Shown: one piece after another, positions 1 through 7,595 of the stretch
How the letters are laid out: each line of letters begins with the position of its first letter
Position numbering within the stretch: the stretch's first letter is position 1
NCBI GenBank assembly: GCA_022649135.1
Contig: JALCNP010000004.1
Location: 62,001-126,000, forward strand
DNA: 64,000 nucleotides
Direction of reading: 5' to 3'
From: Bifidobacterium sp.
GTDB lineage: Bacteria; Actinomycetota; Actinomycetes; Actinomycetales; Bifidobacteriaceae
The notes under the pieces: generated by a model
The model's input: the letters and a program-made list of their open reading frames with translations, nothing else
Database searches by the model: none
Told to the model about the DNA's origin: nothing
Program-made: the position numbers and the translations under genes

Positions 1-120
1 GTTCAGGCCGGTTGGCCCGCGATGGAGCCGGCGATCGGATCATTTCGAGGGTTCGTGGCAAAGGGTTCGTGGATTGCATGAGTTCGGGAGCAATGGTGCC
101 GCGATGCTCAGCGGCTCTTC

Positions 121-540
121 TTGAGCACATGGGTTCCTGACGCCGTCAGGGAGCGGGTCCTCAAGGAGATCGTCGACTACGCAAAGGATGCCGACGCGCC
201 GACTATGGAAGACGCCATCCGCTACGCATTGAGCAAGGACTACGCGTTCGCTGATGAGGGCTTCCGGCTCTTCATCGACGCGCATGTCGACGTGGCACTG
301 GTGATCGACGCGCTGGGCCCGAGTTGCGAGAGCATGGGTGTATCCAGGGTCGAGACGATTCTGAACATGCTCCCCGACGAGTATGCGGGTTTGACGACGG
401 CAGGCAGGGACCACCCGAAGCTGTCGGATACACGAGGCAACCTTATTCTTCTGGAGTATCGAGAAAAACATGGGAAAGTGACCTCATTCACCGTAAAAGG
501 AAATACGATACGTGTGAACAAGCACTACCCGCCCCGGTGA
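121..540 (+). CDS. Hypothetical protein, possibly a truncated gene
   Basis: I do not recognise this 139-residue protein. The reading frame opens after a stop at 79-81, and the only start codon before the conserved-looking N-terminus is TTG at 121, with no ribosome binding site before it. An internal ATG at 208 (MEDAIRY) is an alternative. The composition is ordinary (acidic helices, then a basic C-terminus ending in KHYPPR), with no membrane segment or known motif. It may be the surviving 3' part of a longer gene. The downstream neighbour is hipBA, so the context is accessory DNA. Confidence that it is expressed is low. Confidence 0.35.
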   Translation: MSTWVPDAVRERVLKEIVDYAKDADAPTMEDAIRYALSKDYAFADEGFRLFIDAHVDVALVIDALGPSCESMGVSRVETILNMLPDEYAGLTTAGRDHPKLSDTRGNLILLEYREKHGKVTSFTVKGNTIRVNKHYPPR

Positions 541-768
541 GAAAAGCAGTGGACGACCGTTCCCCGGACCGACAGCGCTCTTGCATGGCTTGGATGAGTC
601 TTCCTCGACATCGGAGAGCCGAGCGGCATACTCTTGCCATATGGCCCCGTAGGTAAATAGGGCGGTATGCACGGTGGCGGTAGATCGTTGCGCGCACATG
701 GCCGCCGCAAAATGTTCGTTGATTATTACATTCTTAGTATGTTGCGATATCATTACACTGATACGATG

Positions 769-790
769 TTAGGATATTGAAACATTCTAA
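769..790. promoter_or_regulatory. Inverted repeat, likely HipB operator
   Basis: TTAGGAT (769-775), 8 bases, then ATTCTAA (784-790) form an inverted repeat with one mismatch. It lies 22 bases before the hipB start in an AT-rich stretch. E. coli HipB binds TATCC-N8-GGATA sites, so the arm and spacer geometry fits autorepression. A related half-site ACATTCTTAG lies at 728-737. No convincing -35/-10 pair could be fixed. Confidence 0.5.
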
Positions 791-812
791 GGAAATATGG
801 GAGGGAGGCCTT

Positions 813-1229
813 ATGGAACAGTTTGCCTCGCGGATCTTCAGCATCCATCAGATCGCCACGGTCATCAAGGACGCGCGGAACGCCCGTGGGTGGACGCAGG
901 AGGAGCTGGCGGCGCAAACCGGTTTTTCCAGGGTCTGGATCAACCGTTTTGAGCAATCCGCTATCTCCGACCCCAGTTTCCGGCGCATCCTCACGATGTG
1001 CGATGTGCTGAGCATCGATCTGTCCGCGTCATATGCGCCGGGGAAGCAGGTACTTCCCATTAGACGGCACAGTCAACAACGTGCCAAAGGCAGCGCGTCA
1101 ACGGCCTTGGAGAGCGAGGAGCGGACTATACGGCCGCAGACCGTCAGGGAGGCAGCTGCGATTCTTGAGTCCCTTGCGCGGCGTACGGAGAATGGCACTG
1201 TGACTTCCAATGAGGAGAATAGCTTATGA
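813..1229 (+). CDS. hipB: HipB-like antitoxin, XRE-family DNA-binding protein
   Basis: This is the antitoxin and autorepressor of a type II hipBA module. It should bind its own promoter and hold the HipA kinase inactive. A Cro/C1-type helix-turn-helix spans about residues 13-65 (VIKDARNARGWTQEELAAQTGFS region), followed by a disordered C-terminal tail of about 70 residues. I chose ATG 813 because GGGAGGG lies just upstream. An earlier in-frame ATG at 777 has no Shine-Dalgarno and would place the operator inside the gene. The stop overlaps the hipA start (ATGA, 1226-1229), so the two are translationally coupled. The long C-terminal tail is unlike the short E. coli HipB. Confidence 0.82.
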   Translation: MEQFASRIFSIHQIATVIKDARNARGWTQEELAAQTGFSRVWINRFEQSAISDPSFRRILTMCDVLSIDLSASYAPGKQVLPIRRHSQQRAKGSASTALESEERTIRPQTVREAAAILESLARRTENGTVTSNEENSL

Positions 1230-2536
1230 AACCCAAGGAACTTGTCGTGTTTCTCGAAGGCAAGCGCATCGGTGTGCTGAGCGAGGATAGCTATGGAAAA
1301 CATGTTTTCACCTATGACAAGGATGCCGAGATCGATGCACCACTGTCGCTGTCCCTGCCCCGTCGCGTGGCACCCTGGCGGGGAAAGCCGGTGGAGGCGT
1401 TCGTCGATGGCGTGCTACCCGACGACCAGGCCATGCGGCAACGCATCGCCCGCCGGTATGATGTCAATGCAGGCAACCCGTTCTCCCTGTTGACCGCCAT
1501 CGGCCTTGACTGTGCCGGGGGAGCGCAATTCGTGCCGCCGGCAGACGTGGATTCTTTTGACAAGCAAGCTTCATTACGGCCGATAACACAAGCTGAAATC
1601 AGACAGCGACTGGTATCAATTTCCGACGATCGGCAGGCGAGCTGGCAGGGCGTTGACGAGCACTGGTCATTGAACGGCGCTCAGGACAAGATCGCGTTGC
1701 GCTTTCAGAACGGCCAATGGTACGAGGCGCACGGTTCGGCCGCTACCACGCACATCATCAAACCGGGCATCCTCAGGCTGCATGAACAGGCGTTCAACGA
1801 GTACGTGTGTTTACAAGCGATAGCAGCACTGCACCTACCAGTATCCGCTTGCGAGTTCCGGGATTTCGATGGACTCCCAGCATTGGTCAGTGAGCGGTGG
1901 GACCGGAAATGGGTGACGAATCAGGACGGTGATACGGAGGTCATCCGAATCCATCAGGAGGATCTCTGTCAGGCGACGGGGCATCCGACGGCTGAGAAAT
2001 ACCAGTCCGATGGCGGCCCGGGATCCACTGAAATTCTCTCGTGCCTGCGCATCAACGGGTTGGATGCGACCAGTGTCGGCCTGTTCTACATTGCACTGAT
2101 ACTGAATTTCCTGATGGCTGGCACCGATGCCCATGCCAAGAACTACGCAATCGAGGAGCCGGTCGGCGAACGCCCGAGACTGGCACCACTGTATGACATC
2201 GCCTCCATGTTCGCTTGCGATACGCAGAGCAACCAGCGCAAGCTCGCGATGAGCATCGGCGGGGAATACAACTGGGAGCACATAGAGTTAAGACACTGGC
2301 ACAAGCTCGCCGACACCGACGGTTCCTGCGACGCCGAACTGGTGGAACTGCTCCTGGCACGCTACGCCTCCACGTTGCCCGATGCCTTCGCCGACGCGGC
2401 GAAAACCGCACTCGAACTGTCCGCCGAAATCCTGCACGCAGACAGGGAAACACAGAACAATCGAGACAGACTCCTCACCCGCATCCAGGACGGCATCGCC
2501 GCACAGTGCACGCGCGTGCTTCAATGGTTCTCATAA
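1226..2536 (+). CDS. hipA: HipA-family serine/threonine kinase toxin
   Basis: HipA toxins are protein kinases; E. coli HipA phosphorylates glutamyl-tRNA synthetase and induces persistence. This 436-residue protein has the full family layout. An N-terminal HipA_N domain (about 1-105) is followed by the kinase-like domain with HIIKPG (ATP-binding region), the catalytic-loop motif TDAHAKNY (Asp301) and the metal-binding LYDIAS motif (Asp324). Both key aspartates are present and the length matches the family (about 430-440), so it looks catalytically intact. It overlaps hipB by 4 bp. The true target cannot be read from sequence. Confidence 0.88.
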   Translation: MKPKELVVFLEGKRIGVLSEDSYGKHVFTYDKDAEIDAPLSLSLPRRVAPWRGKPVEAFVDGVLPDDQAMRQRIARRYDVNAGNPFSLLTAIGLDCAGGAQFVPPADVDSFDKQASLRPITQAEIRQRLVSISDDRQASWQGVDEHWSLNGAQDKIALRFQNGQWYEAHGSAATTHIIKPGILRLHEQAFNEYVCLQAIAALHLPVSACEFRDFDGLPALVSERWDRKWVTNQDGDTEVIRIHQEDLCQATGHPTAEKYQSDGGPGSTEILSCLRINGLDATSVGLFYIALILNFLMAGTDAHAKNYAIEEPVGERPRLAPLYDIASMFACDTQSNQRKLAMSIGGEYNWEHIELRHWHKLADTDGSCDAELVELLLARYASTLPDAFADAAKTALELSAEILHADRETQNNRDRLLTRIQDGIAAQCTRVLQWFS

Positions 2537-3012
2537 GACATGGCAGACACGGTGAATCCTGCCGGTGAAAGAACGCGCACATCGGCAGGGCAGCCTGGCG
2601 GGATATGGGGACATAGGCTCTGCAATGAAACATTCGCTGTACGCCGCGCATGATGTCATCGGGCCAGGCTAGAGGTGTTTCAAGTCTTTTTTGAGCCAAT
2701 GTCGTGCCGCAACGGCGAGGGAAGGACGTCGCTTCCCGATGTTGTTTTCCAGACTGTTCGACTAGCCGAGAGTCCCCGGTGATGTGATACTGCTTGTGGG
2801 TCAACCATTGTCTCATTGGTTCAGGGGAGTCGCGGTGCTTGCGGAGTCATGCTTCGAAGCGTTCGTCGAAAGTCGGTGCGCTTCTTTCCTGTTCGTGGAC
2901 GGTCTCGCGTTCCGGCTGCCACGCCAGGTATGGCGGAATGCGTCGAAGGAGGATGGTGAATGAATATCACCACGACAGTTTCGGGAAAGCCGTAGAAGGG
3001 CACAGCGCCACG
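2537..3012. other. Intergenic stretch without a confident gene
   Basis: This 476-base gap lies between hipA and the tRNA terminator. Short open frames occur on both strands but none has a recognisable product. One site stands out: AAGGAGG at about 2946 precedes ATG/GTG codons near 2953-2960 with good spacing. The frame from 2960 is only 11 codons, and the frame from 2953 runs into the tRNA. The stretch may be decayed accessory DNA. Confidence 0.4.
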
Positions 3013-3042
3013 ATAAAAGCCAATCACTTGCTTATTGGCTTT
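3013..3042 (-). terminator. Rho-independent terminator of the tRNA pair
   Basis: On the minus strand, AAAGCCAAT (from 3042-3034) pairs with ATTGGCTTT (3024-3016) across a 9-base loop and is followed by TTTTATC. It sits 11 bases after the 3' end of tRNA-Ala, as expected for the end of a tRNA-Ile to tRNA-Ala transcript. Confidence 0.75.
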
Positions 3043-3052
3043 CGAATAGATG

Positions 3053-3125
3053 TGGAGCTAGCCGGGTTCGAACCGGCGACCCTCTGCTTGCAAAGCAGAT
3101 GCGCTACCAGCTGCGCCATAGCCCC
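3053..3125 (-). tRNA. tRNA-Ala (anticodon TGC)
   Basis: The minus strand reads as a complete 73-nt tRNA. The acceptor stem is GGGGCTA/TAGCTCC with discriminator A, the D-arm is GCGC-AGCTGGTA-GCGC, the anticodon loop TTTGCAA has anticodon TGC, and the T-loop is GGTTCGAACCC. CCA is not encoded. It lies 44 bases downstream of tRNA-Ile in the same direction, with a terminator just after it. Confidence 0.95.
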
Positions 3126-3169
3126 AGAACAATGTGAATGAGCAGATCCCTGTGGACTGTATTCACGAG

Positions 3170-3243
3170 TGGGCCCGGGAGGACTTGAACCTCCGACCTC
3201 ATCCTTATCAGGGATGCGCTCTAACCACCTGAGCTACGGGCCC
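3170..3243 (-). tRNA. tRNA-Ile (anticodon GAT)
   Basis: The minus strand reads as a complete 74-nt tRNA. The acceptor stem is GGGCCCG/CGGGCCC with discriminator A, the anticodon loop CTGATAA has anticodon GAT, and the T-loop is GGTTCAAGTCC. It is the first gene of a two-tRNA transcript with tRNA-Ala(TGC). The pair is often found in rRNA spacers but stands alone here. Confidence 0.95.
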
Positions 3244-3452
3244 GACCTCATGCACGTAAAAGCGCACAAATAGCTAGGATACCAGTCGTTGAGGATTAGT
3301 CAAACTCGCAAGCAGCGTGTCGTGGTGTGCCTGCGGTGCCTGCGGGTGCCCATTGCAGGCGGTGTCTGTGGGGGGATCGCCGACGGGAGATCGCCGGCCG
3401 TAGACGTGCTCCGGCTGCGGGGCTGCGCCTGCCGTGGGCGTGTGGGAGGATA

Positions 3453-4184
3453 ATGGTTTCCATGTCTGGTGCGTCGTTGTCTTTGCGAGTTCGGTTTCTT
3501 TCGCCGTCGGTGGGAGCGCCCTCGTCCTCGCAGGTGCGGTCTGCCGTATCCCTGAGCCGGGCGTCCCCTGCGGTGCTGTCCTCGCGCGCTCGTCCGCCTC
3601 GGGGAACGGTGCAGACGCTGGCCGTCGATGGCTATGAGGTGACGGTCGTGCGCAAGCGCATCAAGAACCTGTACCTGCGGGTGCGGCCGGCGACTCTTGG
3701 CGTTGAGGTGTCCGCCCCCGTCAATGCGAGTGTGGACTACATCGCGCATTTCGTGCATATACGCAGGCCGTGGATCGAGCGTCAACTTGAGCGCGGCAGG
3801 CAGTCCCGGTCCCGCTCCCAGGCCAGCGGCGTTGTGAGCGGCGGCTGGTCGCCGGACCGTGTCGAGCAGGCGCGGGCGTGCATCGAGTCGCAGCTTCCCG
3901 GGCTGCTCGAGGCATGGTGCCCGGTCGTCGGGCGCAGGCCGTCGCGCATCACGTTGCGTGTCATGTCTTCACGTTGGGGATCGTGCACGCCGAGCACGGC
4001 GCGCATCCGTCTGAATCTCCAGCTTGGCTTCATGGATGGGCGTTTTTTGCAATACGTATTCGTCCATGAGATGACCCATTTGCTGGCGGGAGGGCACGGT
4101 GCGGATTTTCAGCGGCTTATGGACGGGTTCCTGCCGCAGTGGCGGGACGTGCGTCGTGAACTTAATCGTCAGATCGTGTGGTAG
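3453..4184 (+). CDS. YgjP/SprT-like zinc metalloprotease (M48/DUF45 type)
   Basis: This is a predicted cytosolic zinc-dependent peptidase of the YgjP (DUF45, WLM-like) family, whose substrates are unknown. The C-terminal half carries the family signature: a SSRWGSC motif, then the zinc helix HEMTHL followed by GGHGADF, which supplies the third ligand region. The N-terminal 50 residues are Ser/Arg/Pro rich and not conserved-looking. I chose ATG 3453 because GGGAGGA stands just before it. The reading frame is open further upstream but without another ribosome site. The gene is monocistronic between the tRNAs and the convergent lacI-type gene. Confidence 0.8.
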   Translation: MVSMSGASLSLRVRFLSPSVGAPSSSQVRSAVSLSRASPAVLSSRARPPRGTVQTLAVDGYEVTVVRKRIKNLYLRVRPATLGVEVSAPVNASVDYIAHFVHIRRPWIERQLERGRQSRSRSQASGVVSGGWSPDRVEQARACIESQLPGLLEAWCPVVGRRPSRITLRVMSSRWGSCTPSTARIRLNLQLGFMDGRFLQYVFVHEMTHLLAGGHGADFQRLMDGFLPQWRDVRRELNRQIVW

Positions 4185-4319
4185 GAAGATCCCCGCGGTG
4201 GGGAAAACCCTTCCGTAGAAGAAAGGCCGTGGTGGGGAACGTGCTGCTGCCGCCTGCCGTTGTCTTCCGGCCGCCGCTGCGGCGGCGACTTCCTGCTTGC
4301 CGCACCCGCCTGCTCGCCG

Positions 4320-5459
4320 TTACTGTTGGGCCGATTCCGGGTGGCGGGCGGCAAGGTTTCCCTCGCAGCTTTCGCGCAGCAGCACGGACACGGGAAGCTC
4401 GGTGGAGAGGGGAGGCCCGTCGGGCGTGCCCAGGCGGCGCACCAGAGTGCTGACCGCGGCCCGCCCGAGGTCGATCATCGGCTGACGCACGGTGGTCAGA
4501 CGCGGCCGCGAGGTTTCCGTCTCCTGTATTCCGTCGAATCCGGTGACGATTACCGTGTCCGGAACGCAGATCTGCGCTTCCGTCAGGGCGTGCAGCGCGC
4601 CCAGGCCCATCTGGTCGTTGGCGCATACGAGCGCCTGGGGGAGCGCGTGCTGCTCGATGAGTCCCTGGGTGATCGCATAGGCGGTCTGCTGGGAGAACTG
4701 CCCGCGATAGATGGGTGCGGCCCCGGGGTTGAGGCCCTTCTTCCGCATGCCTTCGCAAAAGCCCTCGTAGCGCTTGTGATTGTCGGGGGAGTCGTCCGGG
4801 CCGGCCATGTAGGCCAGGCGGGAGACGTGGTGGGCCTCGACAAGGTGCGTCACCAGGGCGCTCATGCCCTTGCGATTGCTCACACGGACAACGTCGAACT
4901 CCTCCTCGTGCTCGGACGGCGCGTTGGCTATCATGACGAGGGGCATGCGCTGGTGCAGGAATTCAAGTACCTGTTTCGGTGCGCTTCGGGCGAGGATGAT
5001 GAGCCCGTCGACCTTGCCGGACATGGTGCCGACCAGCCGCGACACGTCGGACTGCGGCCGCCCGAAGCCGATGTTCACCATCAGGGACAGCCCCTGCCGC
5101 CAGGATTCCAGCTCGCATCCGCGCAGCACCTCGTCGAAGTACAGGGAGTCGGGGCGCTGCTGCTCGCTCTCTGGGGGGTCGATGACCATTCTGGCCTCGT
5201 CCCGGCTTTCCAGTTCGAAGTTCGACATATGCTCGAGCTCGTCGATGTTCGGCAGGAACAGGCCGATGGTGTTGGTCCGGCGTTCCGCCAGACTCTGCGC
5301 GCTTCCGCTGGGGACGTACCCCAGCTGCTCTATCGCCCGGGATATGGCGGCGCGGGTTCGGGGGCGCACGCTGTCCGGCGTCCTCAAGGCGCGCGAAACC
5401 GTCGCTATGGAGACGTCGGCTTCGCGCGCAACGTCGTAGACTGTGGGTTTTTTGGCCAT
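4320..5459 (-). CDS. LacI-family transcriptional regulator of the beta-glucan locus
   Basis: This is a sugar-responsive repressor, divergent from the ABC importer that starts at 5744. The N-terminal helix-turn-helix (about residues 5-25, VYDVAREADVSIATVSRAL) and hinge are typical, followed by a periplasmic-binding-protein-like effector domain ending around residue 365. There is an unusual acidic insertion around residues 55-90 (EHMSNFELESRDEARM, PPESEQQ) between the hinge and the sugar domain. ATG 5459 is preceded by GGGGAG; an in-frame ATG 12 codons earlier lacks a ribosome site. Palindromes at 5530-5543 and 5640-5653 in the shared upstream region are probable operators for autoregulation and importer control. 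Confidence 0.88.
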   Translation of the reverse strand: MAKKPTVYDVAREADVSIATVSRALRTPDSVRPRTRAAISRAIEQLGYVPSGSAQSLAERRTNTIGLFLPNIDELEHMSNFELESRDEARMVIDPPESEQQRPDSLYFDEVLRGCELESWRQGLSLMVNIGFGRPQSDVSRLVGTMSGKVDGLIILARSAPKQVLEFLHQRMPLVMIANAPSEHEEEFDVVRVSNRKGMSALVTHLVEAHHVSRLAYMAGPDDSPDNHKRYEGFCEGMRKKGLNPGAAPIYRGQFSQQTAYAITQGLIEQHALPQALVCANDQMGLGALHALTEAQICVPDTVIVTGFDGIQETETSRPRLTTVRQPMIDLGRAAVSTLVRRLGTPDGPPLSTELPVSVLLRESCEGNLAARHPESAQQ

Positions 5460-5529
5460 GCCGTCTCCCCGGGAGTTTTCATACATTTCTTTCATAGTAC
5501 CATTGCATGGAGAGGAAAATCACCCAATT

Positions 5530-5543
5530 TGGTAGCGCTATCA
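5530..5543. promoter_or_regulatory. LacI-type operator near the regulator gene
   Basis: TGGTAGCGCTATCA is an almost perfect palindrome centred on GCGC, the usual form of LacI/GalR-family operators. On the minus strand it overlaps a possible promoter for the regulator (TTGAAG, 16 bases, TACCAA), which suggests autorepression. Confidence 0.6.
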
Positions 5544-5626
5544 TTGATTTCTTCAAGATATGGAACCGTCGAAAGTGCAGTATTTAGAGGAATATTCGGC
5601 ATTTTCAGAAAAATTGTATGGCTGAT

Positions 5627-5655
5627 TTGCAAAATAAAATGTAAGCGCATACAAT
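5627..5655 (+). promoter_or_regulatory. Sigma70-type promoter of the ABC importer operon
   Basis: TTGCAA (-35, 5627-5632), a 17-base spacer and TACAAT (-10, 5650-5655) make a strong vegetative promoter. The predicted transcript begins about 80 bases before the binding-protein start at 5744. The spacer and -10 are overlapped by the palindrome at 5640-5653. Confidence 0.7.
5640..5653. promoter_or_regulatory. LacI-type operator overlapping the importer -10 box
   Basis: TGTAAGCGCATACA is an imperfect palindrome around GCGC, like the site at 5530-5543. It occupies the spacer and first bases of the -10 element, so a bound repressor would block RNA polymerase. Confidence 0.62.
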
Positions 5656-5743
5656 AACTCAGGTCAGTCGGTTTTAATAGGTTGTCTGGCAACTGGTAGA
5701 GACCATTGGAAACCGTTGTCGATGTTGACAGAAGGAAGTATCA

Positions 5744-7387
5744 ATGAAGAAACAGAGAATCACCGCGAAGATAGCGGCGGCGCTTGTTGCTGCGGCGACC
5801 ATTTTCGGTGTAAGTGCGTGCGGGGCAAGCGGCGCCTCGCAACAGTCCGGATCAAGCGACGAAATACTGTATGGCGGCGATAGCGGAAGCCCCACGTTCG
5901 TGCGCAATTTCAACCCGTTCTCCACCAGCAAGCGGACCGGGACGAATTTCATCTATGAACCGCTCCAGGTCGTGAACGTCATCGATGGGACATCCACCCC
6001 GTTCCTGGCCACGGGCGACAAGGTCGTGAACCCGCGAACCATCGAATACACCATCCGCAACGGTGTGAAATGGTCCGATGGCCAGGCCTTCACCGCGAAG
6101 GACGTCGTCTATACGTTCAACCTCATCAAAAAGAACACCGCACTCGACACCCTCGGCGTATGGCAGCACATCGCGTCGGTGGACGAGAGCGGAAACACCG
6201 TCACCTTCCACCTCCAGTCCGACGACGTTCCCGCCGCCAGCATCATCAGCCAGCAGACGATCGTCCCGGAGCACATCTGGAGCAAGATATCCGATCCCCT
6301 CAAATACACGGATGACAACCCCGTGGGAACCGGCCCCTTCGAGCTCGGCTCCTTCACTCCCAACCAGTACACGCTCAAGAAGAACAACGACTACTGGCAG
6401 GCGAACAAGGTCGCCATCAAGACGATCGTGGTCCCCGCTTCGAACAAGCAGCTCGACCTCGTCAACAAGGGCTATGACTGGGCCTATTCGTACATGACCA
6501 ACGTCGACAAGACGTGGGTCGGCGCCAACAAGCAGCACAACCACTACTGGTTCCCTCCGGGGGGCACCGTCTCGCTGTTCCCGAACCTCACCAAGGCACC
6601 GTTCAACAACGTGGACTTCCGGCAGGGGCTGAACTACGCCATCGACCGCAGCGCGATCGCCAACGACGCCGAAGAGGGATACGTCAAGGGTGCAACCCAG
6701 ACGGGTCTTCTGCTGCCCAACCAGGAGAAGTGGGTCGACTCCTCGATCCCGAATCAGGGCAAGATCAGCCAGAACACCACGAAGGCTCTCGCCTACTTCG
6801 CCAAGGCGGGCTACACCACGCGAGACGGCAAGCTCGTCGATTCCAGCGGCAAGCAGCTCACGCTGAACATCACCGTGCCCAGCGGATACACCGACTGGCT
6901 CCGGGGCGTGCAGACGCTGCAGTCGCAGCTCGGCAAGCTCGGCATCTCGGTGAAGCTCACCCAGCCGCAGCCCGCCGCATACACGCAGGCGCAGAACAAC
7001 GGCGACTTCGACCTCATCGTCTCCTCGTTCGGAGGCACGGGCAATGTCTTCCAGGACTACAACAACCTGCTTAACAGCCAGTTCGCGCTTCCCGTCGGCC
7101 AGTCCACCACCGCCAACTTCGAACGCTACAAGAACGACAAGGCGGACGCCCTGCTCAACCAGCTCAAGGCGACCTCCGACGAGGCCACGCAGAAGCAGAT
7201 CGTGGACAGCCTGCAGCAGGTGGTCTACAACGACGTTCCGGTGATCGGCATGTTCTACGGCGGGCTGTGGGGCCTGTTCAGCACCAAGAACTTCACCGGG
7301 TGGCCGAGCGCCCAGAACCCATACGCCGCTCCGACCACATGGACGGCGAACGTTCTCAAGATCGTCACCACCGTGAAGAAGGCCTGA
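5744..7387 (+). CDS. ABC importer solute-binding lipoprotein (SBP family 5)
   Basis: This is the extracellular receptor of an oligopeptide/oligosaccharide-type ABC importer. A lipoprotein signal (MKKQRITAKI, hydrophobic stretch, lipobox VSAC with Cys26) anchors it to the membrane. The 547-residue length and the family-5 landmarks (NFNPFS, FLATG, YTIRNGVKWSDGQAFTAKDV, the GTGPF motif, RQGLNYAIDR) place it with DppA/OppA/cellobiose-binding proteins. The start is preceded by GAAGGA. It is the first gene of the operon under the LacI-type operator. Although the family includes peptide binders, the glycosidases downstream make an oligoglucan ligand more likely, as with the cellobiose-binding CbtA-type members. 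Confidence 0.88.
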   Translation: MKKQRITAKIAAALVAAATIFGVSACGASGASQQSGSSDEILYGGDSGSPTFVRNFNPFSTSKRTGTNFIYEPLQVVNVIDGTSTPFLATGDKVVNPRTIEYTIRNGVKWSDGQAFTAKDVVYTFNLIKKNTALDTLGVWQHIASVDESGNTVTFHLQSDDVPAASIISQQTIVPEHIWSKISDPLKYTDDNPVGTGPFELGSFTPNQYTLKKNNDYWQANKVAIKTIVVPASNKQLDLVNKGYDWAYSYMTNVDKTWVGANKQHNHYWFPPGGTVSLFPNLTKAPFNNVDFRQGLNYAIDRSAIANDAEEGYVKGATQTGLLLPNQEKWVDSSIPNQGKISQNTTKALAYFAKAGYTTRDGKLVDSSGKQLTLNITVPSGYTDWLRGVQTLQSQLGKLGISVKLTQPQPAAYTQAQNNGDFDLIVSSFGGTGNVFQDYNNLLNSQFALPVGQSTTANFERYKNDKADALLNQLKATSDEATQKQIVDSLQQVVYNDVPVIGMFYGGLWGLFSTKNFTGWPSAQNPYAAPTTWTANVLKIVTTVKKA

Positions 7388-7392
7388 CGGCC

Positions 7393-7516
7393 GATTGCAG
7401 GATGTGGCGCTGGCGGGTGGCGTCTCGGGGTTCGGCCCCGTACGCCACCCGCCCGGCGGCCGCCTGATCCGGGTGGCGCGTGATCCGACGGTCGCACGAC
7501 CCGATATCCTGCAATC
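7393..7516 (+). promoter_or_regulatory. Nested inverted repeats between binding protein and permease genes
   Basis: Two nested perfect 11-bp inverted repeats occur. The outer arms are GATTGCAGGAT (7393-7403) and ATCCTGCAATC (7506-7516). The inner arms are GCGGGTGGCGT (7413-7423) and ACGCCACCCGC (7442-7452), with a further CGGGG/CCCCG stem inside. No U-tract follows. Such intercistronic structures often stabilise the upstream binding-protein mRNA or attenuate permease expression. Confidence 0.65.
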
Positions 7517-7595
7517 CACCAACCCCGCAACCTGATACGCCGTGCGATGCCCCGGCGTCGCCCCCATTCTCAACCACCATATGAAAGGTCGTCCC

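Noticed and set aside
3053..3125. tRNA-Ala as a proven attachment site
   Set aside because: No repeat of its 3' end and no integrase gene were seen within the window, so integration is only a possibility.
5852..7573. A 573-residue open frame antisense to the binding-protein gene
   Set aside because: It lies exactly opposite a gene with lipobox and family motifs. Long antisense frames arise from GC-rich codon use; it has no ribosome site and a biased Gly/Val/Asp composition.
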